Notes: generated by a model from the letters alone, not told the origin. 64,000 nt of DNA from Rubripirellula tenax (GCF_007860125.1 NZ_SJPW01000005.1:246065-310064), one strand, 5' to 3'. Counted from the stretch's first letter, positions 1 through 8,351 are shown. Numbers and translations are program-made.

Positions 1-204
1 GTTCAGCAAGCGCAAGCGGAAGTGTGACGTAACCCCAAAGAGCGTTGGGCCATCTGTGGCAGCAAGCGCGTCGAGCAGGCGAACCATGCTTGCGAGCATG
101 TCAGCGTTGGTGTCGGAACCACGATTGCGGTAACCATCGCTCTCGCGAGCGTAAAACTCGGTGAGAGTTCCGTTTTGCTGATCGGTGATGCGGATGATTT
201 CCAT
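1..204 (-). CDS. Partial cassette gene (first 68 codons), paralogue of cassette 25 gene
   Basis: The gene enters from the left edge and its ATG is at 204, 13 nt inside the cassette boundary; the stop and its attC lie outside the window. The visible protein (MEIIRITDQQNGTLTEF...) is nearly the same as the start of the cassette 25 product at 13377-13784, so two copies sit about 13.5 kb apart. Function unknown; soluble, no signal peptide seen. Confidence 0.8.
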   Translation of the reverse strand, partial: MEIIRITDQQNGTLTEFYARESDGYRNRGSDTNADMLASMVRLLDALAATDGPTLFGVTSHFRLRLLN

Positions 205-216
205 ACGGGAGTTGCC

Positions 217-353
217 GCACAACGGAAGGTTTTTACGACACCGCCCTAAACGAAGCGGTGGAGTTTGAATCACGATTGATTGTACCAATGCCAGCGCCCG
301 TTGCCAAACAAGCGAAGGTGTGCCGAAGGCCTAGCGTAAAAACCATGTTGGCG
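217..353 (-). repeat. attC recombination site of cassette 1 (class I)
   Basis: First of 78 sites. All share, read on plus, an outer RYYYAAC-like heptamer, a 4-nt spacer (GGAA), the L arm GGTTTTTACG, a variable centre, the complementary arm CGTAAAAACC, a 2-nt spacer (AT) and an outer GTTRRRY-like heptamer. The outer parts are complementary, as in integron attC sites; cleavage is expected after the G of GTT on the strand carrying the genes. Class I sites have GGTGGAGTTTGAATCAC and TGCCTACCAACGAAGG centres. 137 bp; ends GCACAAC / GTTGGCG. Confidence 0.93.
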
Positions 354-354
354 G

Positions 355-846
355 TCAATCTTGCGCTGCGATTGCGGCAAGCTTCAGGCTTAGCGATTCG
401 GCGAGAGAGAACGTGTCAGCGGGGAAGGCGTAGAGTTCAGCGTCCGTTTCTCTGTTGGCGTGCGTTGCCATGTGAGCAACCCATCGACCATCCGGTTGCT
501 TGAAGGATCGAACAGTAAAGTACGTGCCACCAAAGTCAAAAGCGTGTATCAATTCTTCGTAGCCATTTGGGTCGGAACGGTGGTTGACGGTGGTTCGACC
601 GCCGTCGAAGTATTGCGTTGAGAAAGTAGCGTCATCCTCGGTGCCAGCCCGACGCTCGATTGACCAAAGCAGTCGATCGCGGGGTACGTCGAGATATTGC
701 CAAGTGAAGTTGAAGCGAGGTATGCCGTCCTGTTCGTACGTTTCGTGTGTATCGACAGGGTCAAAGTACGATTCAGGCGTGAGCGAAAGGTGGCCATCCG
801 AGTCGGCGTCGCGGAGGCGGTACCAAATGTCGATTTTGATTGCCAC
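355..846 (-). CDS. Cassette 1 gene, uncharacterised 163-aa protein
   Basis: Soluble, acidic protein with no signal peptide or membrane segment. Aromatic, beta-type stretches (FNFTWQYLDVP, FDFGGTYFTVRSF) and a helical C-terminus (SLAESLSLKLAAIAAQD) suggest one compact alpha/beta domain. ATG at 846, 15 nt from the cassette edge; the stop abuts attC 1. The cassette ends are complementary over about 14 nt. I do not recognise the family. Confidence 0.82.
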   Translation of the reverse strand: MAIKIDIWYRLRDADSDGHLSLTPESYFDPVDTHETYEQDGIPRFNFTWQYLDVPRDRLLWSIERRAGTEDDATFSTQYFDGGRTTVNHRSDPNGYEELIHAFDFGGTYFTVRSFKQPDGRWVAHMATHANRETDAELYAFPADTFSLAESLSLKLAAIAAQD

Positions 847-854
847 TGATTGAC

Positions 855-991
855 CGCCAACGGAAGGTTTTTACGACACCGCCCTGAACGAAGCGAACGA
901 TGTTTGAATCACGAGAAATTGTACCAATACGAGCGCACGTTGCCTACCAACGAAGGTGTGCCGAAGGCCTAGCGTAAAAACCATGTTAGCC
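855..991 (-). repeat. attC of cassette 2 (class I)
   Basis: 137 bp; ends CGCCAAC / GTTAGCC. Confidence 0.93.
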
Positions 992-1480
992 GCCACTGGA
1001 GCGGGGAAAGTGTTGGTTCATGAGTGACACGCCCTGATCGCCACCGTAGAGAGTAAATGTGAAACCATCGCTTGATGATCCAGCGAGCATGTCGGGCAAG
1101 GAATCGGGCAGGATATCGCGAAACAAAGTACCAACGTTGCGGATGTGGGCAGCGACAGTGTCCGTGAATGCATCATCAGTCAGTCCTGCGTCATCGGCGT
1201 CGTACCACGCATCCTGAAGTGATTGCAAGCGAAGAGAGCAACCGTCAGCACGCCCAAGTGCGTGAGCATCAGCGGTCGTAAGTGCGAGTATCATGCGACC
1301 AGTATGGAGGCCGACCTCAAGCAGGAGAAGGTCGAACGATTCCGCATTGCCAGAACCAATGAATCGCGTCCGAACGAAGTCAAGCATTTGCCGAAGCGCA
1401 TCGGCGACGGACGGTTCGTCAGTGAAGGTGCCGTCGAAGAGAAGCGAGTCTCGATCAGAGATGTCGTTCCATTCGACCAA
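986..1480 (-). CDS. Cassette 2 gene, uncharacterised protein (about 164 aa)
   Basis: The frame is open from an ATG inside attC 3 (1624), through the whole attC, into this gene. The cassette itself offers only a TTG at 1480 (LVEWNDISDRD), which I use. So either TTG starts it or translation runs in from attC 3 as a 212-aa product. Helical, acidic, no membrane segment; contains DSLPDMLAGSSSDGFTFTLY near the end. Function unknown. Confidence 0.68.
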   Translation of the reverse strand: MVEWNDISDRDSLLFDGTFTDEPSVADALRQMLDFVRTRFIGSGNAESFDLLLLEVGLHTGRMILALTTADAHALGRADGCSLRLQSLQDAWYDADDAGLTDDAFTDTVAAHIRNVGTLFRDILPDSLPDMLAGSSSDGFTFTLYGGDQGVSLMNQHFPRSSGG

Positions 1481-1495
1481 GGGAAAACTCGTGGC

Positions 1496-1631
1496 GGCTA
1501 ACGGAAGGTTTTTACGACACCGCCCTAAACGAAGCGATGGAGTTTGAATCACGAAAAATTGTACCAATGCGAGCGCCCGTTGCCTACCAACGAAGGTGTG
1601 CCGAAGGCCTAGCGTAAAAACCATGTTGTGC
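1496..1631 (-). repeat. attC of cassette 3 (class I)
   Basis: 136 bp; ends GGCTAAC / GTTGTGC. Read on minus, it contains an ATG-started frame that stays open into cassette 2. Confidence 0.93.
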
Positions 1632-1635
1632 GGCG

Positions 1636-1908
1636 TTACTTCGGCTTATGGTCATGCTGAGCACCAATGATCTGGTTTCCGGAAACAGCCAGTGTCAGAC
1701 GATCGCCGTTATGGAGATCGTAGTGGAGGAACGCGCGACCGCTGCCGGTCAATGCGTCTGGGCGTCCGAGTCGTTGTTCTATCGCCGAAAACAGCGGGTC
1801 TTCCGGAAGAGCAACACCTTCAGGCAGACGAGAACGATCGACGTACCATCCGATCGCGAGTGCGACGATGACGATCAGCATAAGCAAGTGCGAAATGTTG
1901 AATTTCAT
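1636..1908 (-). CDS. Cassette 3 gene, small membrane-anchored protein (90 aa)
   Basis: ATG at 1908 gives MKFNISHLLMLIVIVALAIG, a short basic start followed by one hydrophobic helix (about residues 7-22), then a soluble domain of about 65 residues ending HDHKPK. A GTG at the cassette edge (1923) would add five residues. Likely an N-terminally anchored, periplasm-facing protein. Family not recognised. Confidence 0.8.
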   Translation of the reverse strand: MKFNISHLLMLIVIVALAIGWYVDRSRLPEGVALPEDPLFSAIEQRLGRPDALTGSGRAFLHYDLHNGDRLTLAVSGNQIIGAQHDHKPK

Positions 1909-1919
1909 TCGAGTGAGCC

Positions 1920-2056
1920 GCACAACGGAAGGTTTTTACGACACCGCCCTAAACGAAGCGGTCGACGTCTGAATTACGAGAAATTGTACCAATGCCAGCG
2001 CCCGTTGCCTACCAACGAAGGTGTGCCGAAGGCCTAGCGTAAAAACCATGTTGTGT
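1920..2056 (-). repeat. attC of cassette 4 (class I)
   Basis: 137 bp; ends GCACAAC / GTTGTGT. Confidence 0.93.
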
Positions 2057-2072
2057 GACGCTACGCGCGGGG

Positions 2073-2417
2073 TTACGTGAATTGAGGCGAATTGCGGATA
2101 AAGACAGGGCGCCCAAGGTTGGATGGCAATTGTATATGATCGCTGTGAACGTGGACCTCTGAATTGCAGGTCACATTTAATGGGTCAAGCTGGCCAGCCT
2201 CAAGCTCGAAGATAATGTCAGCAATCTCCTCACGATCCTCGGGCGTATCGGCGGAAAGGGCGAAGTGAACAGTAACGGTGTCTGGTGACGAGCAAGTTAC
2301 GAATACGGCACGCAGATTGGGCCTAACGGCGCCGGCAAGGGCGGAGACCAGAGTTAACACCTGATAGTTCTCAAACGCAAGCTCCTGTGTTTGAGCGATA
2401 ACGGAGTAATCAATCAT
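2073..2417 (-). CDS. Cassette 4 gene, uncharacterised 114-aa protein
   Basis: ATG at 2417 (MIDYSVIAQ); an in-frame GTG three codons upstream lies on the cassette edge. Soluble, alternating strands and helices (VLTLVSALAGAV, AVFVTC, TVTVHFAL, REEIADIIFELEAG), a pattern like small ferredoxin-like folds. No catalytic motif recognised. Confidence 0.78.
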   Translation of the reverse strand: MIDYSVIAQTQELAFENYQVLTLVSALAGAVRPNLRAVFVTCSSPDTVTVHFALSADTPEDREEIADIIFELEAGQLDPLNVTCNSEVHVHSDHIQLPSNLGRPVFIRNSPQFT

Positions 2418-2424
2418 CTGCGTC

Positions 2425-2564
2425 ACACAACGGAAGGTTTTTACGACACCGCCCTAAACGAAGCGAACGATGCTTGAACTACGGAAGATTGTACCAAGGC
2501 CATGGCCCGTTGCCAAAGAGCCAAGGTGTGCCCGAAGGGCCTTAGCGTAAAAACCATGTTATCC
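2425..2564 (-). repeat. attC of cassette 5 (class II)
   Basis: Class II sites have GAACGATGYCTGAACTACG and CCATGGCCCGTTGCCAAAG (or CAGCCCGCGTTGCCAAAC) centres. 140 bp; ends ACACAAC / GTTATCC. Confidence 0.93.
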
Positions 2565-2921
2565 GCCGCTACGCGCGGGCAGGAAGCGGCGTATGAAACC
2601 ACCTACGTAAACCATGACGAAGGCGGCAATCAATGGCGAGATTTGATTTGGGATCAGCGCATCAACACCGGCGATGACAAGTGGGAACGGAGAGAATGCC
2701 ACAACGTCCCATTTGTCGAAATTGCAAACGCCACGGTAGCGAGCGTAGAAAACGACGGGCAGCATCCCGATCGCAAACCAAACGATGTAGAGCCAGTCAA
2801 TGTTCGGGAAGATGAACTGCTGGACGGCTCCCGCGAAAGCGCACGCAACGACGAAGAGGACGAGACAGATAAGCACGTCCAGTGCGAGTTGCCGAAGTTC
2901 TCGTGCTACGGGAGAGTTCAT
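2559..2921 (-). CDS. Cassette 5 gene, small integral membrane protein (120 aa)
   Basis: Four hydrophobic segments: about residues 12-33 (LALDVLICLVLFVVACAFAG), 42-60 (WLYIVWFAIGMLPVVFYA), 76-90 and 94-110. Ends in a basic tail. ATG at 2921; the TAA stop is built from the TAAC of the cassette core site, so gene and attC overlap by design. Function unknown. Confidence 0.82.
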   Translation of the reverse strand: MNSPVARELRQLALDVLICLVLFVVACAFAGAVQQFIFPNIDWLYIVWFAIGMLPVVFYARYRGVCNFDKWDVVAFSPFPLVIAGVDALIPNQISPLIAAFVMVYVGGFIRRFLPARSGG

Positions 2922-2929
2922 CTGCGAGC

Positions 2930-3065
2930 GGATAACGGAAGGTTTTTACGACACCGCCCTGAACGAAGCGGTGGAGTTTGAATCACGAAAGATTGTACCA
3001 ATGCCAGCGCCCGTTGCCTACCAACGAAGGTGTGCCGAAGGCCTAGCGTAAAAACCATGTTATCC
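2930..3065 (-). repeat. attC of cassette 6 (class I)
   Basis: 136 bp; ends GGATAAC / GTTATCC. Confidence 0.93.
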
Positions 3066-3074
3066 GCCACGGAG

Positions 3075-3449
3075 CTACCCACGGCCGTCAACGAAGATGT
3101 CTTCTTCGCCGGTCTGAACAAGCGTGTTGAGGGGTTCGGTCAATTGAATCCGGCAATGAACCTGTTCGTCGGTATCGAGTAGACGGTCAAGCAGGAAATA
3201 AACAATTCGCTCCGCAGCGTCTGGAGTCGAGGCAACCACGACATCTAGCGAGCCGGTGACCATTGGCCAGTCATGAACGTCGCGGAACCAGAGATAACCA
3301 AGGTCAGCGGCCGGTGCGTGATTGTCGAGGCCGGACGTTGGGCCAGCGACATCTGGCGAAATGCGGATGATCGCATCGCGAGACTCGCCGTACAACGTTG
3401 CCAGCAGCGTAACGCCCAAGTCGGATTTGATCGTTACGTTTTTAGGCAT
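3075..3449 (-). CDS. Cassette 6 gene, uncharacterised 124-aa protein
   Basis: Soluble; begins MPKNVTIKSDLGVTLLATLY and has a helix AAERIVYFLLDRLL. No signal peptide, no Cys pairs. ATG at 3449, 19 nt from the cassette edge. Not recognised. Confidence 0.8.
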   Translation of the reverse strand: MPKNVTIKSDLGVTLLATLYGESRDAIIRISPDVAGPTSGLDNHAPAADLGYLWFRDVHDWPMVTGSLDVVVASTPDAAERIVYFLLDRLLDTDEQVHCRIQLTEPLNTLVQTGEEDIFVDGRG

Positions 3450-3461
3450 CTGCGGAGTGGC

Positions 3462-3599
3462 GGATAACGGAAGGTTTTTACGACACCGCCCTGAACGAAG
3501 CGAACGATGCCTGAATTACGATAGATTCTACCAATGCGAGCCCGCGTTGCCAAACATGGAAGGTGTGCCGAAGGCCTCAGCGTAAAAACCATGTTAGGC
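3462..3599 (-). repeat. attC of cassette 7 (class II)
   Basis: 138 bp; ends GGATAAC / GTTAGGC. Confidence 0.93.
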
Positions 3600-3908
3600 G
3601 ACCGGCCCACGCAGAATCAGGCCGGAATAATGCGCAATGAGCGATTGGTAGTCGTTGGACTTCTGTTCGTCGAGAATCGTACCAACGGATTCCGCATCCG
3701 GAACATCAGAGGCAACTGCGAGCATCCAGCCATTCGGGGCAGCCATTGCAGCAACAACGTCGACCGAGGAGTAGTCGCCATCCGGTGTTGTGCAACCGTG
3801 CCCGCATGCGGCGCACACGAAAAAGAGCGAGTCAGCATCAGCTGGGCGAGCGTAAAACAAGTCCTCAGCGCCGCAAAGGTTACACCAGCCGTGTAGAACA
3901 ATGTTCAC
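3594..3908 (-). CDS. Cassette 7 gene, zinc-ribbon-like protein (104 aa)
   Basis: The N-terminal 40 residues contain CNLCG and CAACGHGC, two Cys pairs about 20 residues apart, consistent with a zinc ribbon. The rest (residues 45-104) is a helical domain without motifs. GTG start at 3908, 13 nt from the cassette edge; the TAA stop comes from the core site of attC 7. Metal binding is inferred from the Cys spacing only. Confidence 0.78.
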   Translation of the reverse strand: MNIVLHGWCNLCGAEDLFYARPADADSLFFVCAACGHGCTTPDGDYSSVDVVAAMAAPNGWMLAVASDVPDAESVGTILDEQKSNDYQSLIAHYSGLILRGPVA

Positions 3909-3916
3909 TCTAGGTC

Positions 3917-4055
3917 GCCTAACGGAAGGTTTTTACGACACCGCCCTAAACGAAGCGAACGATGTCTTAACTACGGAAATTGTACCAAGGCCAGCCCGCG
4001 TTGCCAAACATGGAAGGTGTGCCCGAAGGGCCTCTGCGTAAAAACCATGTTGGGC
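3917..4055 (-). repeat. attC of cassette 8 (class II)
   Basis: 139 bp; ends GCCTAAC / GTTGGGC. Confidence 0.93.
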
Positions 4056-4065
4056 GACCGGTAAG

Positions 4066-4518
4066 CTACAGGGGGCGTCGGACAATGCGATCGCCGTGCA
4101 GACGCCCCAAGTTGGCGAGACGAGAATCGTCCAGCATCGACGAACTGTCGAATTTGTCGCGGATCATCGCGATCAGTGAATCGGAACCCTGTGCCAGCAA
4201 CGAAACCATTTCGGTTTCTGGGACGCCGCATCCATCCGCCAGATACGCCAGAAAGTTCTTGGCGATGACAGAACAGTCGTCCGAGTCCAAAGGAGAAACG
4301 TAAACAACCGGTGAATCATCTGTCACGCGACCTTCTTCGGTGAGGATAGCAGTGTGCACCCCGTCGACGCCCATGGTCGAGAACGTCAATGCATTCAGAG
4401 GCGTCGAGTGGTAGCCGTAGTCTGGGTTTGGCGGATTGATAAGGTAGTCGCCACCAAATAGGTCGTCATTGGGAGGAAGGTCGCGAACCGCCAAAAGAAA
4501 CTGGTCGAAGTGGGTCAC
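4066..4518 (-). CDS. Cassette 8 gene, SUKH/SMI1-like candidate (150 aa)
   Basis: Soluble. The run from ALTFSTMGVDGVHTAIL to VVYVSPLDSDD followed by a helix (IAKNFLAYLADGCG) resembles a family of small SMI1/SUKH-like proteins that I know from soil and marine bacteria, some of which act as toxin immunity proteins. That match is from memory and weak. GTG start at 4518. Confidence 0.72.
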   Translation of the reverse strand: MTHFDQFLLAVRDLPPNDDLFGGDYLINPPNPDYGYHSTPLNALTFSTMGVDGVHTAILTEEGRVTDDSPVVYVSPLDSDDCSVIAKNFLAYLADGCGVPETEMVSLLAQGSDSLIAMIRDKFDSSSMLDDSRLANLGRLHGDRIVRRPL

Positions 4519-4526
4519 GGTAGGTC

Positions 4527-4666
4527 GCCCAACGGAAGGTTTTTACGACACCGCCCTAAACGAAGCGAACGATGTCTGAACTACGAACGATTGTACCAAG
4601 ACCATGGCCCGTTGCCAAAGAGCCAAGGTGTGCCCGAAGGGCCTCAGCGTAAAAACCATGTTACGC
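4527..4666 (-). repeat. attC of cassette 9 (class II)
   Basis: 140 bp; ends GCCCAAC / GTTACGC. Confidence 0.93.
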
Positions 4667-4675
4667 GACTCTGCG

Positions 4676-5074
4676 CTACCATTGACGTCGCGAAATGCCC
4701 CGAGGCGTAAAGTGACCGGAGTCCAAGACGTGAATAAACCGAACGCTCCAGAGGACGTATTCATCATCAGCGGTCATGGTTAGTTCGCATTCCAAGGCGT
4801 CGCCGGTTTGACCAACACCGGAGGACAGCCAGCGGAGTTCCCAGTCAGTTGGCGGCGGAAGCGTGATACCCAGAGATTTTGAGATGTAATCGGCAGAAGA
4901 CGATTTGAGTTGTTCAAGGTTGTCAAGCGCCGAACCCGCGAGTTCAACGTGTTCTGTGAACGGGCCGTCAGAATTGCCTGCGATGTTCACTTCGAGGTCA
5001 GACGCAGGGTCGTGCCACCACCAAAAGTGCTGCTGTTCGTTGAAGGTCGGATTTTCGGGAACGACCAGCGTCAT
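4676..5074 (-). CDS. Cassette 9 gene, uncharacterised 132-aa protein
   Basis: Soluble, Trp-rich (HFWWWHDP, DWELRWL, YVLWSVRFIH), acidic in the middle. ATG at 5074. The aromatic and strand-rich C-terminal half suggests a beta sheet. Not recognised. Confidence 0.8.
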   Translation of the reverse strand: MTLVVPENPTFNEQQHFWWWHDPASDLEVNIAGNSDGPFTEHVELAGSALDNLEQLKSSSADYISKSLGITLPPPTDWELRWLSSGVGQTGDALECELTMTADDEYVLWSVRFIHVLDSGHFTPRGISRRQW

Positions 5075-5088
5075 GATTCGATTGAGTC

Positions 5089-5225
5089 GCGTAACGGAAG
5101 GTTTTTACGACACCGCCCTCAACGAAGCGAACGATGTTTGAATCACGAAAAAGTGTACCAATGCGAGCGCCCGTTGCCTACCAACGAAGGTGTGCCGAAG
5201 GCCTAGCGTAAAAACCATGTTGGGC
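5089..5225 (-). repeat. attC of cassette 10 (class I)
   Basis: 137 bp; ends GCGTAAC / GTTGGGC. The cassette 10 gene ends inside this site. Confidence 0.93.
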
Positions 5226-5667
5226 GGCGTTCGCTGATGTATTGCTGCCACGCGTCAGGATCACTACCGGCGTCGTGGTCAAAAATTGCGACCAAGATAT
5301 TTCGCGCGCTTTCGTCGCCGAGATAGCGTTCGTTGTCATCGGGATCGACATGCGGACGAAGGTTGTCCACTAATAGCAAGAGGTATTCGTCGGTCAAATA
5401 GCTATGAGTCGGTTTTGCGGGCGGGAATTCGTGAAATCGAGTAGGCGTAACAACCACCGTGCGGCGTTTTTCATCAACAATCCGAACAATGCCATCAACC
5501 CGGCGGCCCACCAGCCCGTCGATCTGTGCAACCTGTTGATCCGGCATCAACGACCGGGGAACGAACGCGGGGAGGCCAGCGTCAAGCAAAAGGCCGATGA
5601 CTGAGTTGTTGTCACGCTTCCGCACAACCTTTGCGACAACGCCGGATATTTCGTCGCCCACGTCCAA
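5203..5667 (-). CDS. Cassette 10 gene, S1-like RNA-binding protein (154 aa)
   Basis: Residues 1-75 read as an OB-fold of the S1 type: GDEISGVVAKVV, GLLLDAGLPAFVPRSLM, then VGRRVDGIVRIVDEKRRTVVV. The C-terminal half is acidic and helical. It reads into attC 10 and ends PTWFLR, so the last seven or so residues are encoded by the recombination site. TTG start at 5667, or GTG two codons later. RNA binding is inferred from the domain; target unknown. Confidence 0.78.
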   Translation of the reverse strand: MDVGDEISGVVAKVVRKRDNNSVIGLLLDAGLPAFVPRSLMPDQQVAQIDGLVGRRVDGIVRIVDEKRRTVVVTPTRFHEFPPAKPTHSYLTDEYLLLLVDNLRPHVDPDDNERYLGDESARNILVAIFDHDAGSDPDAWQQYISERRPTWFLR

Positions 5668-5677
5668 GATTTCGTCC

Positions 5678-5813
5678 GCCCAACGGAAGGTTTTTACGAC
5701 ACCGCCCCAATCGAAGCGGTGGAGTTTGAATCACGAAAAATTGTACCAATGAAAGCGCACGTTGCCTACCAACGAAGGTGTGCCGAAGGCCTAGCGTAAA
5801 AACCATGTTGTCG
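5678..5813 (-). repeat. attC of cassette 11 (class I)
   Basis: 136 bp; ends GCCCAAC / GTTGTCG. Confidence 0.93.
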
Positions 5814-5833
5814 GACCGTGCCCCGCCAAAACG

Positions 5834-6157
5834 CTATCCATTTCGTTTGGCCTCGTCGGCGGCATCCATCTGCTTACGCTGCAATTCACGTTGATCGTTT
5901 AATCGGTTCCGGCAGTCCCGGCATCGCACAGCAGTTGCGTAAAGCGATCCCTTGGCGACTTCGTAGAACCACTTTTGCTGTTCACCAGTCCAGACCTCGT
6001 CAGCACCGCAATCTTTGCACTTGAACGCTACGTCAACGTAGAACTTTTTGGCGGAGCCGTAAGGACTGACGTGGACCTGTTGGGTCGTGTCAGCAGCGAC
6101 AGCGCCGGGTGGCATTCCACCCTCTGCGATGTGGCGTTTCTCACGGCGGTGATTCAT
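5834..6157 (-). CDS. Cassette 11 gene, probable zinc-ribbon protein (107 aa)
   Basis: ATG at 6157 (MNHRREKRHIAEGG). Residues about 43-82 have CKDCGADEVWTGEQQKWFY followed by CRDCRNR, the layout of the 'probable zinc ribbon' family in which two CxxC pairs flank a W-T-x-x-E-Q segment. The C-terminal 25 residues are a charged helix. The frame stays open into attC 12, but the cassette ATG fits the family. DNA or RNA binding possible, not shown. Confidence 0.85.
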   Translation of the reverse strand: MNHRREKRHIAEGGMPPGAVAADTTQQVHVSPYGSAKKFYVDVAFKCKDCGADEVWTGEQQKWFYEVAKGSLYATAVRCRDCRNRLNDQRELQRKQMDAADEAKRNG

Positions 6158-6170
6158 GACGACTGAGGTC

Positions 6171-6307
6171 CGACAACGGAAGGTTTTTACGACACCGCCT
6201 ATAACGAAGCGAGCGATGCCTGAACTACGAGATATTCTACCAACGTCAGCGATCGTTGCCAAACAGCGAAGGTGTGCCGAAGGCCTAGCGTAAAAACCAT
6301 GTTGCAC
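6171..6307 (-). repeat. attC of cassette 12 (class II)
   Basis: 137 bp; ends CGACAAC / GTTGCAC. Confidence 0.93.
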
Positions 6308-6367
6308 GACCGCTGAATCGCGTGTGAAGCCTCCATTGCGTGACGGCTGCAAAGACAGCGCAATAGG

Positions 6368-6640
6368 TCACTGCCCGTCGTAACGGTCTCGAATCTCCTG
6401 TCTACGTCGTTCTCGTGAGGCTGCGAGCGGTTCTGCAATGGCCTTGTGGAACAGAAAAGCGACACCAACGAACAGCGCCCACGCAGTGACGGTGCCAACG
6501 GGAATGCCGATCAGCAAGCACGCCCAAAACGGTAGCGACGTGAACGATTTGAGAACCAGTCCCGCAGTGATGCCGCCAACGATTGGTAGAACCGTTGACA
6601 TCAGTAGGTCGATTAGCGTCTCGCCGCGTCGGTTTTGCAT
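6368..6640 (-). CDS. Cassette 12 gene, small membrane protein (90 aa)
   Basis: Two or three hydrophobic helices: residues 13-30 (MSTVLPIVGGITAGLVL), 38-65 (FWACLLIGIPVGTVTAWALF and on), then a basic, charged tail SRERRRQEIRDRYDGQ facing the cytoplasm by the positive-inside rule. ATG at 6640. About 60 nt between stop and attC 12 show nothing. Function unknown. Confidence 0.8.
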   Translation of the reverse strand: MQNRRGETLIDLLMSTVLPIVGGITAGLVLKSFTSLPFWACLLIGIPVGTVTAWALFVGVAFLFHKAIAEPLAASRERRRQEIRDRYDGQ

Positions 6641-6662
6641 GCGATCACATTCGACTGAGGTC

Positions 6663-6799
6663 GTGCAACGGAAGGTTTTTACGACACCGCCCTAACCGAA
6701 GCGGACGATGTCTGAACTACGAATGATCCTACCAACAGATGGAGGCTTGAACAAACGACAGCGGTGTGCCGAAGGCCTAGCGTAAAAACCATGTTGTCG
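6663..6799 (-). repeat. attC of cassette 13 (class III)
   Basis: Class III sites carry GGAGGCTTGAACAAACGACA in the centre. 137 bp; ends GTGCAAC / GTTGTCG. Confidence 0.93.
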
Positions 6800-6826
6800 G
6801 GCGATGCAGCGGAGATACTGTGTCCA

Positions 6827-7186
6827 TCAGGAATCGGCCGCAAGCGGGAATATGCGAATTGGAGGTCGGCGTTTACGTCGCATCTCGATAAACGTGAAAG
6901 ACGTCATTTGCAGTGGGTATTCACCGGAATCGCATGGGGAAAACGTACCATCAATCGTTGATGGTCCACCAAAGGCGAAGTTACCGCCACCACGCGGAGG
7001 AACGCCGGCAGCCGTGAGCGTGGCGAGAAAGTCAGGCGCGGTGACAAGAATCATCGCGGTGGGATCAAGTGACGTGTTCTCGCTATCGGTGATGATGAAG
7101 TGGTTGTCAAAGTTGCCAGCGATTACCGCGTCGATCCGCTTTGAGATGGTGCAGTCGGTCGAGGCGATCAGTTCGCGGGCATTCAT
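6827..7186 (-). CDS. Cassette 13 gene, uncharacterised 119-aa protein
   Basis: Soluble. N-terminal helix MNARELIASTDCTISKRIDAV, then FIITDSENTSLDP and a Gly/Pro loop GVPPRGGGNFAFGG, and a basic end (MRRKRRPP). ATG at 7186. Not recognised. Confidence 0.78.
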   Translation of the reverse strand: MNARELIASTDCTISKRIDAVIAGNFDNHFIITDSENTSLDPTAMILVTAPDFLATLTAAGVPPRGGGNFAFGGPSTIDGTFSPCDSGEYPLQMTSFTFIEMRRKRRPPIRIFPLAADS

Positions 7187-7197
7187 TAGTCTCGTCC

Positions 7198-7334
7198 CGA
7201 CAACGGAAGGTTTTTACGACACCGCCCTAAACGGAGCGAACGATGCCTGAACTATGGAAAATTCTACCACCAGAGGGCGGCTTGAACAAACGACAGCGGT
7301 GTGCCGAAGGCCTAGCGTAAAAACCATGTTAGCC
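7198..7334 (-). repeat. attC of cassette 14 (class III)
   Basis: 137 bp; ends CGACAAC / GTTAGCC. Confidence 0.93.
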
Positions 7335-7724
7335 GCCGCGGGCATCACGATCACGGTTTGCGATCAGGTTTGCCGACCGCACGAAAAAGAGAACGCAGGC
7401 GATGAACCCGACGAGTCCAAACCACCACGCGTTGTCCCAGCGTCCGCCCTTTCCGTTGATGAACCAACCGAACGTACAGGCCGGAATCGCAATGGCAGAT
7501 AACGCGACGACGGCCGAAACGCGACCGCGCATCCAGAGCCACGTGAGGACGCCGAACAGCAACCCGACGACCGCGAACCCTGCGCCGAGAAAGCCGATGG
7601 TGGGCCAGTAGTCGATTGGATTCCGAGGCGGATAGATCGCACCGAGCGCAACACCGACGCACGTGCCAACCAACGGCAGGCCAACGAGCGCAACAGTCGG
7701 AAGATGTTTGCGTTTAGAGAACAC
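7329..7724 (-). CDS. Cassette 14 gene, four-helix membrane protein (131 aa)
   Basis: Hydrophobic segments near residues 10-29, 41-64, 69-88 and 98-116 with short loops. N-terminus basic (FSKRKH). GTG start at 7724. The stop is formed by the core site TTAGCC. No family recognised. Confidence 0.8.
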   Translation of the reverse strand: MFSKRKHLPTVALVGLPLVGTCVGVALGAIYPPRNPIDYWPTIGFLGAGFAVVGLLFGVLTWLWMRGRVSAVVALSAIAIPACTFGWFINGKGGRWDNAWWFGLVGFIACVLFFVRSANLIANRDRDARGG

Positions 7725-7731
7725 TAGCGGC

Positions 7732-7871
7732 GGCTAACGGAAGGTTTTTACGACACCGCCCTAAACGAAGCGAACGATGCCTGAACTACGAGGAATTGCA
7801 CCAAGGCCATGGCCCGTTGCCAAAGAGCCAAGGTGTGCCCGAAGGGCCTCAGCGTAAAAACCATGTTGGGC
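7732..7871 (-). repeat. attC of cassette 15 (class II)
   Basis: 140 bp; ends GGCTAAC / GTTGGGC. Confidence 0.93.
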
Positions 7872-7881
7872 GTCACATGCG

Positions 7882-8340
7882 CTACAGAAGCGGTTTGCCA
7901 TCATTGTACGCGGCATCAAGATGCGTGAGTGCGGTTTCCATGGTTTCAAAGAGTAGATTGGTGGGGTCGGATTGCATTTCGTCAGCCACAAGCGAGGTGA
8001 GACCAACGCGGTTGAGGTCAGAAATCACCGCAACAACGGGTAGGTCGGCGTCAACGTAGTGTTTGTGTCCAGCAGCGAACGGATTGACCATCATGTCGCC
8101 CCATTCGTAGGCCAGTTCGCGTAAATCGAGGATCACGCCCACTGAGTCGAACGCAGTGATGCCGGCGCGAGTCATGGCCTCCATGTAGATGGCGTCGGAG
8201 TTGTTGGCGCAACCAAAGCCGGATTTGCCAGAGAAACGTACGACGAGAACGTCGAGGTGCGGAGGAGAGGGAAGCGACGTTTGGAAATACGCGTGCGTGA
8301 CAGACACGTCATCACGGATGTCGAGCGGTTTCAATTCCAT
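7882..8340 (-). CDS. Cassette 15 gene, uncharacterised 152-aa protein, paralogue of cassette 33
   Basis: Starts MELKPLDIRDDVSVTHAYFQ; conserved with cassette 33 are LDVLVVRFSG, GFGCANN, ILDLRELAYEWGDMM and a C-terminal FETMETAL helix. The alternation of strands and helices suggests an alpha/beta fold. ATG at 8340. Two diverged copies 10 kb apart imply selection for the protein. Function unknown. Confidence 0.85.
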   Translation of the reverse strand: MELKPLDIRDDVSVTHAYFQTSLPSPPHLDVLVVRFSGKSGFGCANNSDAIYMEAMTRAGITAFDSVGVILDLRELAYEWGDMMVNPFAAGHKHYVDADLPVVAVISDLNRVGLTSLVADEMQSDPTNLLFETMETALTHLDAAYNDGKPLL

Positions 8341-8351
8341 TTGTCTGTGAC